This document shows positions 11,394 through 21,925 of a stretch of DNA of 64,000 nucleotides, one piece after another. The stretch covers positions 7,648,151 to 7,712,150 of the forward strand of contig NC_135257.1 of the NCBI RefSeq assembly GCF_964204865.1. Reading direction: 5' to 3'. The stretch's first letter is position 1; the number at the start of each line of letters is the position of its first letter. Origin of the DNA: Styela clava (taxonomy: Eukaryota > Chordata > Ascidiacea > Stolidobranchia > Styelidae). The position numbers were made by a program, and so were the translations under genes. The notes below the pieces were generated by a model. That model worked only from the letters and a program-made list of their open reading frames with translations. It made no database searches and was not told where the DNA came from.

Positions 11394-13451
11394 TTACATT
11401 GGTGAGGGAATGCTATCAGTACCGGGTTTCAGTTCTGAGTTTTCTGGAACATTCTGTGACAAGGTCTGATTCCTCATTTTTTCTACTGATTTGATGTTTT
11501 GTGTCGATAGCAGAGTTTTTATTTCTTCAAGAGTCAGTGTTTCATATTTCAAAAGTCCTTTAGCAAGCAGTTTATGTTGATGAGAATGCTTTGTGAGCAA
11601 GTCCTTTGATTTTGCATATGAAGTTTTAAGGATTTCATTCACTTCAGCCTCAATTTTGAGTTTAGTCTCTGGGCTTGAATGTTTGTAGGAATACTGCATA
11701 AAACCAAGTTTTTCTGACATACCCATTGAGCAGACAACTTGATAGGCAATATTAGTAGCCTGTTTCAAATCTGATGACGCACCGGTTGTAACATGGTCAC
11801 TGCCTTTCAATATTTCTTCAGCAACTCTTCCCCCCATTGCAACATCGATCATGGCTAGTAACTTTGCTTTGGTGGAGCCAGTTTCATCTTCTTCTGTCTG
11901 AATATAGGAGACGTGTCCAAGTGCGGGGCCTCTTTGTCCAATAGTAGCTTTGTAAATAGAAGGCGTATTGGGACTATAATAGGCAACTAAAGCATGACCA
12001 GCCTCATGGTAAGCGGTTAGTTCCAATTCTGCTTCTGTTCTGACGCGAGTTTTCAATTCAGGTCCCAAATGAAGTTTGTCGAGAGCAAATTCAAAATCAG
12101 ACTGCTCTGCATATAACTTATTCTGTTGAGCCGCTCTGAGAGCTGCTTGATTCACTAGATTAGATAAAGCAGCTCCAGTCATACCGCCAGTGAGACAGGC
12201 AATTTTGTCCAAATCAAGATCATCCCCATGCACTATCCTAGAAGAATAGAGTTCCAGTATTTCTTTTCTGCCTTTGATATCAGGTGGTAAGATATTGATC
12301 TGTGTATCGAAACGGCCAGGTCTTGTTAGGGCTTTATCCAAAGCATCAGACATATTTGTCGCAGCCAGCACAATAACACCTTCTGATTCACTGTATCCAT
12401 CCATTTCCTGCAAGAGTTGATTTATTGTTTGTCTTGCATATGGTTGAATTGGGGATGATGTTCGGGTGCTTCCACAAGCATCGATTTCATCTATGAATAT
12501 TATGCAAGGTGCATTTTCACGTGCTTCAGCAAAAAGTTTTCTTATTCTTGCACTTCCAACTCCAACAAACACTTCATCAAATTCAGATCCTGAAGCAAAA
12601 TAAAAAGGAACATCTGCTTCTCCAGCAATAGCTTTAGCTAAGAGAGTTTTACCGGTTCCAGGAGGACCAACCAATAAAAGACCCTTGGGAAGCTTGCCAC
12701 CAAGATCGGTGAATCTATCAGGGTCTCGTAAAAACTCAACAACGTCCTTGAGTTCATTCTTAACTTCATCTATTCCTTTAACATCATCGAATGAAACATC
12801 AGGAATTTCTGCTCTGTAGTCCTTTTTACCGGAGGCTCCGTCAAAACCTTCCGATTTATTTAAATCATTAGACATTAACAAATTATAAATGGTATATGCT
12901 ACAATGCCGACAAAAAATATCGATCCAACCCTCCTCCATTTAAAAGAACCAGACTCTTCATTAGGTGGTTTTAAGCTAACACCTTCTTTTAGGCCCAAAG
13001 TGAAGCTCATGGCTTCTCTTGTGTTCAAATCCAAAGATTTAGTTGTGTTCTTCACCATGTCTTCAATGAGTTTTTCTTGCGGCAACTGCTCAAGTTCTAT
13101 TTTGCTATGTGAAGCTTTTGTTCTGAAATTTCGTACTGAAGTGTATTGGAAATGTGCAGAGGACGAGGCCTGCAACAAGCTACTAGCAAAAGTTCTTGGA
13201 GTTAAAGCTTCAATTCGCAAATGACTATTCGGACCTTCCAACTCCGCGATGGCAGGTATCAGTCTATCGATAAGTGACTGCTGTATTTTGATGTGCTGAA
13301 ATGAGAGACTAGCATCTGTCTCTCTGTCGGTCCTTTTAGAAATACTGGCATCCATACACATTTTCTCCTTCAATTTTACTAAAGTTTTATAATGGCATTG
13401 CATGAAAGCACTCCAGGCCCATGGTATACATGGTGCGTTCAGGCTTAACAT
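11394..13451 (-). CDS. YME1L1: Mitochondrial i-AAA protease YME1L, single exon
   Basis: ATP-dependent zinc metalloprotease of the inner mitochondrial membrane, active on the intermembrane-space side; in animals it processes OPA1 and degrades unassembled or imported proteins. First in-frame ATG is 13449-13451; the frame stays open six codons further but without another ATG. 685 aa (human isoforms 716-773). Seen in order: a basic, Ser-rich N-terminal part with a family-like patch IKIQQSLIDRLIP; a membrane segment at about 176-194 (VGSIFFVGIVAYTIYNLL); AAA core with KLPKGLLLVGPPGTGKT (Walker A about 262-269), pore loop FVGVG, Walker B IIFIDEID (about 317-324) and the RPGRFD second region of homology; M41 peptidase HEAGH at about 482-486, and DVAMGGRVAEE. 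All key residues are present. No intron interrupts it, unlike its neighbours, so it may be a retrocopy that replaced or joined the parental gene. Confidence 0.95.
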   Translation of the reverse strand: MLSLNAPCIPWAWSAFMQCHYKTLVKLKEKMCMDASISKRTDRETDASLSFQHIKIQQSLIDRLIPAIAELEGPNSHLRIEALTPRTFASSLLQASSSAHFQYTSVRNFRTKASHSKIELEQLPQEKLIEDMVKNTTKSLDLNTREAMSFTLGLKEGVSLKPPNEESGSFKWRRVGSIFFVGIVAYTIYNLLMSNDLNKSEGFDGASGKKDYRAEIPDVSFDDVKGIDEVKNELKDVVEFLRDPDRFTDLGGKLPKGLLLVGPPGTGKTLLAKAIAGEADVPFYFASGSEFDEVFVGVGSARIRKLFAEARENAPCIIFIDEIDACGSTRTSSPIQPYARQTINQLLQEMDGYSESEGVIVLAATNMSDALDKALTRPGRFDTQINILPPDIKGRKEILELYSSRIVHGDDLDLDKIACLTGGMTGAALSNLVNQAALRAAQQNKLYAEQSDFEFALDKLHLGPELKTRVRTEAELELTAYHEAGHALVAYYSPNTPSIYKATIGQRGPALGHVSYIQTEEDETGSTKAKLLAMIDVAMGGRVAEEILKGSDHVTTGASSDLKQATNIAYQVVCSMGMSEKLGFMQYSYKHSSPETKLKIEAEVNEILKTSYAKSKDLLTKHSHQHKLLAKGLLKYETLTLEEIKTLLSTQNIKSVEKMRNQTLSQNVPENSELKPGTDSIPSPM

Positions 13452-14749
13452 TATTACTTGTATGTGCACTAAAATTTAAGTAAAATGACATAAACTGAAA
13501 GTAATAAAAGCATACATTGGTTTCTGTCTTATACTCAATTTGTATGGGAAATACAAATTTGCTCAGACCTGTGTTAATCGTTAAACAATAGAAGTTTGTG
13601 ACGTCAAAGTTTGTGAAAATGATCACGAGAACTATGCAATTTCATTATGCCGACCTTACAAGTGAATATATAAACAATAGTGCTCATTTGCATCAGAGGA
13701 GTTGATCATCAGTATACTGAATATACTTCAATAAACTTTTGCACATATATGCGGATTTTATTTTTAAACTACACAAGGAAAGTTATTATTTGCAAAGAGT
13801 AACAATCAAATCAAACTAAAACAATTGATTTGCGCATTGAGAGAAAAATGTTGCTAAGTTTAATTGTCATTTTGATACAAATCATCTGAGTCAAAGTGAA
13901 AGTATTGTTTTTATCTGAACGATCCTTCAATAATATACTGATATATTATGTTAGAGGCTATGCAGTCGATTTTATCATTTTTTTATACAAGTTAAAAGAC
14001 GGTTTAAAGGGCACTAGCCTAGGAAGAAATCACCTCAAGAGGCTCAACTGCTTTAGAATAAAGCCGGCGATTCTGTGATTTTTTCGAGTGAAAATCACTG
14101 AAGAACTATAGGGACATGGACTAGTAGCCGGACGAGAGACCTGTTTCTTTAACTCTACAATCAGCTTAAAGGAAAATAAAGTAATTGATAAAACAAAACT
14201 GATGACAAAATCAAGAAAGCGAACAGAACCTTGAGTAAGGTTTAAACCGGATCCGGTTATGCGGTAAGGTTTGAACCGTGAAGATTTTAGATATAGGGTG
14301 TTGTCAAAAGAAGTGGTACATTCACCCAATAGTATTACCGATAAGATAATTAAAACACACACACAGACACATACCTATGACACAGTACAAACAATCACAC
14401 AGAGAAAATTAAAGACAGAAAAAAGAGAGAAACATAAGATATATATGTGTGTTTCCCAGCAAATACAGAAATAGGACAGGGTCTTGTTTCAATTTTCGTT
14501 CAGGAAATATCACTAGGGCATACCGTATTCTGGGGTATGTCTTTCATTTTCATTTATCAAAAACAAAAATACACAGTCAGACAGTGGAAAACTACGATAT
14601 TTTCAGTTATACAATATATGAAAACCGATATCCATTTACTTAAAAATAATAAACAGTTCCTCTCTCAAACGGTTTGGATTAATCATTCAAACAGTGCAGG
14701 AGAGATTTCTTGATATCGAATGGGTAGAAAAAAAAATCGCCCTATCTCG
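13452..14749. other. Upstream region of YME1L; no gene seen
   Basis: AT-rich, non-coding in both strands as far as I can tell. Small low-complexity patches occur (a CA-rich stretch near 14350-14400). The YME1L promoter must be within the first few hundred bases, but no element stands out. Confidence 0.5.
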
Positions 14750-15060
14750 GCTCGGCGGTGTGGCGCATCGTGCTAAGCGTTAGGAATACGCTCGCCACCG
14801 CGTCTCTGATTACCCTTTGTGGGTTCGAATCTCCTGCCTCTTGCCGACGTACAGCCGTAAGGGTGGTTCACGTAACCGCTGGTCGGTTACGACTTTCTCC
14901 CCCATCAAGTTCATGCTTTCAAAAACAAATAACTGGCTAACTAATCCCATACCTGACCTGGTAACCGGACGTGAGACCGTGCTGCCGTGGTTCGCCATAT
15001 GATTAAGCCGTCTTGTCGACTTTCCTCTCCCCCGGGATAAATATGTAAATCCTATCCTTT
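14750..15060 (+). mobile_element. tRNA-derived SINE, full-length copy
   Basis: Same family as the copy in ANAPC7 intron 2, here on the plus strand: head GGCTCGGCGGTGTGGCGCAT, B-box-like GGGTTCGAATCTC at 14819-14831, body with the near-palindrome GTAACCGCTGGTCGGTTAC, and tail GGGATAAATATGTAAATCC followed by TATCC. It abuts the left end of the foldback element that follows. Confidence 0.85.
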
Positions 15061-15208
15061 AAGGGCAAGGCTCAACTGGGTGGATGCTAACTCGCCATGC
15101 GACGGCGGTTAACGGGTATGCCCGCAACTGCACAAAAGCTCTTCTTGTAATGGGAGATGGAAAGGTGACTGTTTCACTTACAACTTCAATAGCGAGGATA
15201 AATATATT

Positions 15209-15463
15209 AAATTAAATGTGTTTGGTTAGAATACTGTGCAAGGGATAACAAAGTAATAGGTTAGATTGTATACTGTTGATTTACTGATTTAGTGCTCACA
15301 CAATCAATTAATACAGTGATATATTTAGCATGCTTAGATGAAAATGATAAGTTGAGACATCCTTTGCGTGTCGAGTACTGTACGGTATATGAGCACATTT
15401 TTTGGCACTTTGTTACCGGTAGACTATCCCTTGCACAGTATTCTAACCAAACACATTTAATTT
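15209..15463. mobile_element. 255-bp MITE with 39-bp perfect terminal repeats
   Basis: Perfect inverted repeats at 15209-15247 and 15425-15463 begin AAATTAAATGTGTTTGGTTA. They are flanked by an exact 8-base duplication, AATATATT, at 15201-15208 and 15464-15471. The right arm of the surrounding foldback element (around 18735-18745) reads straight through with a single AATATATT, so it is the empty site. An 8-base duplication points to hAT mobilisation. Non-coding. Confidence 0.93.
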
Positions 15464-16605
15464 AATATATTGGGTCTCATGTACTTTCTTACCTGAATAA
15501 CTTCTAGTGGGCATGGCGTAACAATTTTTAGATATATGATTCCTGACCCCCGCCTGATGACGTCATCCAAAAATTACGTCACTTCTACGTCACAATAACG
15601 AAATACAGCTTGCCAAAGTATAGCGACGATCACCCGTAATGGCGCCTACGAGTATGTCAACAAACTCAATACGTCAGCGACCTCTCTCTTATCGGGGTCG
15701 TCGTGCAGAGCTCAAAATAAACAAGGATCACAAGCGACTAAATTGTCGCCAAAGAACGTTCACGATATCCCATTCTGACCAATTTCTGTCCAGCAATAGC
15801 TAATGTATCATGCTACAATCTAATAGAGCGTTATACACACACATGAAGACTTGTTATTTTATGTTCAGCAATAGCTCATGTATTGTGCTATTACGATCTA
15901 TTAATATGGTGATATACGATACCGCTCTAAGCAAGGCTTTAGACAAACAGAAAGAACATTTAATTCACGCGATGATTGAGGTTGGGTACCGCAGACATAA
16001 AGACTTGTTATTTAATATCCAGATGTGCCACATTTTATTAATAGGACATTGAATGTTTTCACTCTATGCAAGGCTTTAGACAAGCAGAAACCGACATATT
16101 AATTTGCCTTAGCGCAATGGATGTAGTTTCTTACCTCAATAACTTCTATTAGGCTTAGCGTGACAATTTTTGCATATATGATTCCGGACCCTCACCTGAC
16201 TTCGTCATCCAAAAATTACGTCACTGCAACGCCACAATAACGAAATAGAGCTTGCCCAATAATAGCGACGTTATTCGTAATGGCACCTATGGATTTAGTT
16301 TCCTACCGCCATAACTCCTAGTTAACTTAGCGTATTAATTATTAATTACGCCACTGCAACGTCACAATCACGAAATAACGCTTGCCCAATAATAGCGATG
16401 ATTACTAGTAATGACACCGATGGATGTAATTTCGTACCTCAATTACTTCTAGTTAACTTAGCGTAACAATTTTTGCATATAATATTCCTGACCCTGCCCT
16501 GACTTCGTCATCCAAAAATTATGTCAATGCGAGATTCAATGTTACTATGTACAGATGTATGCAAACCTAAACCATGTAGTTATGAAATAATTGTTTTTAA
16601 CAAAA

Positions 16606-16705
16606 AGGCGCTCTTGAAGGATTTGTACCAAGATGGCGCACAACCTGAACACTGTATGGTTACCAGGTTAGGGTTCAGGATGTGCGTCATCTTGGACCGA
16701 ATACT
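16606..16705. mobile_element. Decayed copy of the CTCCCGAAGTATG MITE family
   Basis: Begins GGCGCTCTTGAAGGATTTGT and contains CCAAGATGGCGCACAACCTG with the partly complementary CAGGATGTGCGTCATCTTGG, as in the better copies at 40008-40246 and 54842-54951. The termini are mutated and no target duplication is visible. It sits in the central spacer of the foldback element. Confidence 0.7.
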
Positions 16706-17104
16706 TTAAATCCACTTGAAAAAAATTGCTCAACATTACTCCACACCCACCTGGGTATTATTATATATGTCATATACATTATATCTAAACAATAAAAAAA
16801 AACTTTATGTCCCAAAACAATGTTAAGGCCCGATTCTGCCGGACTATCTTATCCAAAATGTATAGTTTACAAAAAACAAATTAAAATATAAACCTCACTG
16901 ATAAATGGTGGCACAATACAAAATACACTCATATAATGTGAACGTAAATTAATATGTCCGTTTCTGCTTGTCTAAAGCCCTGCTTAGAGTGATATCGCGT
17001 AACGCCATATTAATATATTGTAGCCCAATACATGATCTATGGCTGGACATAAAATAACAAGTCCCTCCTTATGTGTGTGTGGTAGGGAGGCCGCTGCCCT
17101 CACT

Positions 17105-17990
17105 GAGTTTGTTAACGTAGTCGCAGACGCCATTACGGGTGATCATCTCTATTTTGTTACTGTGACGTCGCATTGGCGTAATTTTTTGATGACGAAGTCA
17201 GGTGAGGGTCGGGAATATTATATGCAAAAATTGTTACGCTAAGTTAACTATAGGTAATTGAGGTACGAAACTACATCCATAGGTGTCATTACGAATATCG
17301 TCGCTATTATTGTGCAAGCCGTATTCCGTGATTGTGACGTTTCTGTGACGTACTTTTTGGATGACGAAGTCAGGTGAGGGTCAGGAATGATATATGCAAA
17401 AATAGTTACGCTAAGCCTAATAGAAGTTATTGAGGTACGAAACTACACCCATAGCGTACACACAGGTGTAATTATTACGAGTTCTTTATTGTCGCTATTA
17501 TCAGGCAAGTTCTATTTCGTTATTGTGAAGTCGCATTGACGTAATTTTTGGATGACGAAGTCAGGGCAGGGTCAGGAATGATATATGCAAAAATTGTTAC
17601 GCTAAGTTAACTAGAAGTTATTGAGGTAGGAAACTACATCCATAGGTGCCATTACGAATAACGTCGCTATTATTGGGCAAGCTCTATTTCGTTATTGTGG
17701 CGTTGCAGTGACGTAATTTTTTGATGACGAAATCAGGTGAGGGTCAGGAATATTATATGCGAAAATTGTTACGCTAAGTTAACTAGAAGTTATTGAGGTA
17801 AGAAACTACATCCATAGGTGCCATTACGAATAACGTCGCTATTATTGGGCAAGCTCGATTTCGTTATTGTGACATCGCATTGACGTAATTTTTGGATGAC
17901 GAAGTCAGGTGAGGGTCAGGAATGATATATGCAAAAATTGTTATGCTTAGATAAGTATAAGTTATCGAGGTAAGAAACTACATCCATTGC
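17105..17990. repeat. Tandem array of ~172-190 bp subrepeats in the foldback right arm
   Basis: About five units. The phase marker CATAGGTG with GCCATTACGAATAACGTCGC recurs near 17278, 17468 (variant), 17641 and 17813. Each unit holds TGACGTAATTTTTGGATGAC and GTCAGGTGAGGGTCAGGAAT. Reverse-complement versions of the same unit occur near 15530-15650, 16170-16310 and 16350-16530 in the left arm. Confidence 0.85.
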
Positions 17991-18785
17991 GCTAAGGCAA
18001 ATTAATACTGTAATATGTCGGTTTCTGCTTGTCTAAAGCCTTGCATAGAGTGAAAGCGTTCCACGTCCTATTAATAAAATGTGGCCCAATACATGATCAG
18101 TCTCTGGATATTAAATAACAAGTCTTTATGTCTGCGGCACCTAACCTCAATCATTGCGTGAATTAAATGTTCTTTCTGTTTGTCTAAAGCCTAGCTCAGA
18201 GCGTTATCGTATATCACCCTATTAATAGATCGTAGCACAATACATGAGCTATTGCTGGACATAAAATAATAAGTCTTTATGTGTGTGGTACCCAACTTCA
18301 ACCATTGCGTAAAATAACATGTATTTTCTGCTTGTCTAAAGCCTTGGTTGGAGTTGTATCGTATACCGCTCTATTTTAGATTGTAGCACGATACATGAGC
18401 TATCGCTGGACAGAAATTGGTCAGAATGCAGGAATGGGATATCGTGAACGTTTCTTGGCGACAATTTAGTCGCTTGTGATTCTTGTTTATTTTGAGCTCT
18501 GTACAACGACCCCGATAAGAGAGAGGTCGCTGACGTATTGAGTTTGTTGACATACTCGTCGGCGCCATTACGGGTGACCGTCGCTATACTTTGGCAAGCT
18601 GTATTTCGTTATTGTGACGTCGCAGTGATGTAATTTTTGAATGACGTCATCAGGTAGGGGTCAGGAATCATATATCCAAAAATTGTTACGCCACGCCCAC
18701 TAGAAGTTATTCAGGTAAGAAAGTACATGAGACCCAATATATTTATCCTCGCTATTGAAGTTGTAAGTGAAACAGCCACCTTTCC

Positions 18786-19080
18786 ATCTCCAGGCATACC
18801 GGTACCCGTTAACCGCCGTCGCATGGCGAGTGGTCCATGGCGAGTTAGCCGTCAGTCGCTCAACTTACCGTACCTGCGTACCGGTACCGGTACCGTACCG
18901 GGTCTAGTGTACCGTACCGTAGTTTCGTACCTAAAGCAGCCTACTTGTAGTGGGCGTAGCATAACAATTTTTGCATATGTTAATTCTAACCCCCACCTGA
19001 TAATCCTAACCACTCCATATAAAAAGAGACCCCTATACCGGTACGAGTTACGAGTACCGGGTACCGGTACCGTACACCAG
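18786..19080. repeat. GTACCG-rich low-complexity patches
   Basis: Runs of overlapping TACCGGTACC words at 18796-18812, 18873-18935 and 19035-19075, at and just outside the foldback right end. The open frames over them (both strands) are products of the repeat. Short similar words also occur near 25770. Confidence 0.6.
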
Positions 19081-19580
19081 TTAACGCCCATACGATAAAC
19101 GCACGGACGGACTAAAAGAACTTCACATTAAACCCTAGAAACCTTTACGACTAGAGCAATTTGGTATTCAGGTGGGCTGTTTCCACGACCCTTGACCCCA
19201 GTAAAATTCTCTCCATCATAAAAGTGTTTTGCAGCGTTATAAAATGGTTTACATCAGTGATTTTTAAACTAGGCTTTGAGAGCCGCATGCGGCATGCGAA
19301 TAATTTTAACTAATACCAAATAATGAATATTTTTACTACACAACAGGAATCCAGAACGTTGGAGGTCGATACTTCCTTTGGAAATTAAGTCCGCAATGAA
19401 GCGTTAGTTTACTGGTTAATGGGTAATTTCATCATAATCTCTTGATTGTCTTTGTCATCTCGATCGTTTCGGCGGCGATATCCCAAAGTTAGTAATCTAT
19501 ATTCCCGCTCTTTCTGTTTTTTTTGCAAATATAAGGGGTCGTTGGATATCAAAGTTTTATATTTCTAGTATGCCCTAGGC

Positions 19581-21093
19581 CAGGGGTCACCAAACTACGG
19601 CCGCGGGCCGGATCCGGCCCGCGGCGTCATTTTATCCGGCCCGCAATAACACGCAAAATTGACGATTTTTTTTTTCAAGGGAAATTTTCCCCGAGCATCG
19701 TCTTCCTTGTTTATTTTGTAACATTGGCCAATCAGCAAGATGCAAAAAAGTGACATAGGCCCCTCGTCCGCTTAGATACTTTTGTTTTGTCACCCTGGCA
19801 GATTTTCAGTCGTGGTTGTAAACGATACTTCGTTTTTGCGAATTTGAATGCTATTCGTTAGTTTTTGGTTGTGTTTGGGAAATTTAAATCAAATACGTCC
19901 ATCATCATTTGCCTGCTTAGGAGTTGTAGTTTTAATGGTAGTAATGAAAAATTAGTCTAGAAATAGCTGTGACAAAATAGGCTACAATTCTCTACCGGTA
20001 CGCAACGTTTTCTGCGAAAGATGCACTCGTGGCGCGTGCTTTCGACGAAACTGTTTACGTTTCTTGTGCCAAAATGAACGTCGAATGTGCATGTTGCGCT
20101 AACAGAACTGTAAGCCCTCACGTACTGCTCCAATTCCACAAGTCACACTAACTTTTGTACTGCTTTAAAGCGGATATTCATGTCGTGATGTTACAAAATA
20201 ATTGACGTTTATCCGATTTAAATGAAAACTGCGCCAGTGGATCTGAGTGAAAATAAGAAAACAATACCGAGTTTATAAAAAACGATCAAGAAATAACGGA
20301 GATATCGGAATTTTAGTACCACCAGACAGGCAAATTCTTTCCAAAGGAATGTATTACTTTTTCATAAGAACTGTAATAAATATGAAAAAAGAACACATAT
20401 CACTCTCCATTCTTTCGATCTGCGTCACATCTATGGAATATTAAGACTACTTCAGGATTTTATCGTCGATTTTATAAACGCTGGAGTTGTGCACGTTAGT
20501 TTGACAGTGGTTCATTGTCAGTAATAGTCAACGATGTTTTGATTGTACAAATTTCATAAAAATTGGTAAGTATTAGGTTAGACAAGAAATACACACGTCC
20601 ACATAAATTTTATTAGTGACTATAGACCATATCATTAATCTGTACTACGTATAAATAGAGCGTAATTTTTAAAAGCTCCGAATGTTGGGAAATTTATGCG
20701 GTAATAAAAAAATTCAAATACCAGATAATAGTTGTTTATTTTATCTAAATTATGTCAAAATTTCATGGAATTCCATGCTACAGCAGGCAGTCAGTTCGTA
20801 GTCGTTTTTATGAGCGGTATTCCGACACGGCGTAACGGTACTTAGCAGACGGGATCCGTACATTTTTTTGAGCGAAAAAGCGGGTTTTGTAACATTCCTA
20901 ATTCATGACTGCAACAGCTAAACTAAGGTTAGTTGTCTAGATAAAGAAATCTTGTATATTTGTTTTCCTAGAATGTTCTCGATCTAACTTTAGTGAATTT
21001 ATTGTATTGCATTGACAAAAATATTCATCCGGCCCGTTTCAACACAGTTTGAGTCATATCCGGCCCGCGGTCAAAAAAGTTTGGTGACCCCTG
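19581..21093. mobile_element. 1.5-kb non-autonomous hAT element
   Basis: Left end CAGGGGTCACCAAACT and right end AGTTTGGTGACCCCTG, followed inward by GGCCGCGGGCCGGATCCGG-type subterminal words on both sides. Exact 8-base target duplication CCCTAGGC at 19573-19580 and 21094-21101. No transposase-like frame inside. The terminus agrees with the hAT/Charlie consensus CAGGGGTC known from many animals. Confidence 0.93.
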
Positions 21094-21101
21094 CCCTAGG
21101 C

Positions 21102-21925
21102 CTAGGTCCTAGACGCAGATATTTATAAAAACGGTAGCCTACTTGAGTTTCACATGCTTTTCTATGGGTGTTCGTGTTATTATAGTATTAGATCTGGCGA
21201 TTGCGTGAATCCTGACTGTTGATTTAAAATAGCAATTAAATAAATTGATAATAGAGGCATTTCTAGGCCTTTGTGCCTAATAGAGGGTCAGACGCTAATT
21301 ATAACTAATTCCTTCAAGTTTTAACGCTTTTTTTCAACAAAGCAACACCCCGACGGTTATTATAGCTAAAATACTTACTGAGTAATGCTCAATTTTATTT
21401 GCGGAATTTGGAAAATTCAGCACTCCACTTAATGATTTAATTATGTCATGCCTTAATTATTTCTTCCCAAATGCTTCATAAATTAACAATTGTAATCATT
21501 TTCGATGATAATAAGCGCAACAATTATTAAATGAGTCAGTGTGCGTTGTTACAACGAAATTCACGATTGATTTTACGTTCTACTCTTGGCTCAACGGCCA
21601 TGCATGGTTGAGTAAAATGTTTACATATTCGAAAATTTACTTGGCCAATGATGGAAGGGATCACGTATGAGCTAATAGAAGAGGCTTTAAAAGGAGTAAG
21701 ACATGACATTTCTTATCTGGTTACACTTTAATGAGTATTTTTCGTACAAGTAACTCATACCAGCTTTTGGAAAAACCCATGCTATTTATACACCTCGAGT
21801 TTTCTGACGACCTAAAATCTAAAGCCTTTTTCGCAATGAACCGGCGAAAATTTGGGCCATGCAAGAAAGGGATAATGACATGGAGTTTAAAATCTGGGAA
21901 ATTTATTTTATATATATATACTTAA
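21102..21925. other. Non-coding spacer between two hAT elements
   Basis: No ORF, repeat or structure that I can support; AT-rich unique-looking sequence. Confidence 0.45.

Larger units (their letters stand above)
15088..18850. mobile_element. Foldback-type DNA element with about 1.4-1.7 kb inverted arms
   Basis: The outer left sequence (CTAACTCGCCATG, then CGACGGCGGTTAACGGGTA, then GATGGAAAGGTG) returns as its reverse complement at about 18775-18850. Homology continues inward almost without break: 15472-15800 pairs with 18400-18735, and 15800-16130 pairs with 17980-18400. The inner arms consist of diverged tandem repeats of about 172-190 bases (roughly three on the left, five on the right). 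Long inverted arms built of internal subrepeats are the hallmark of Foldback elements. No transposase ORF is present. The left arm carries a MITE at 15209-15463 that the right arm lacks. The unpaired centre (about 16540-17100) holds a degenerate copy of another MITE. Confidence 0.8.

Noticed and set aside
12889-13224. 111-codon plus-strand frame
   Set aside because: Antisense shadow of the YME1L coding sequence.
18727-19098. 123-codon and 79-codon frames rich in Pro, Arg, Tyr and Gly on opposite strands
   Set aside because: Products of the GTACCG repeat and the palindromic foldback end.
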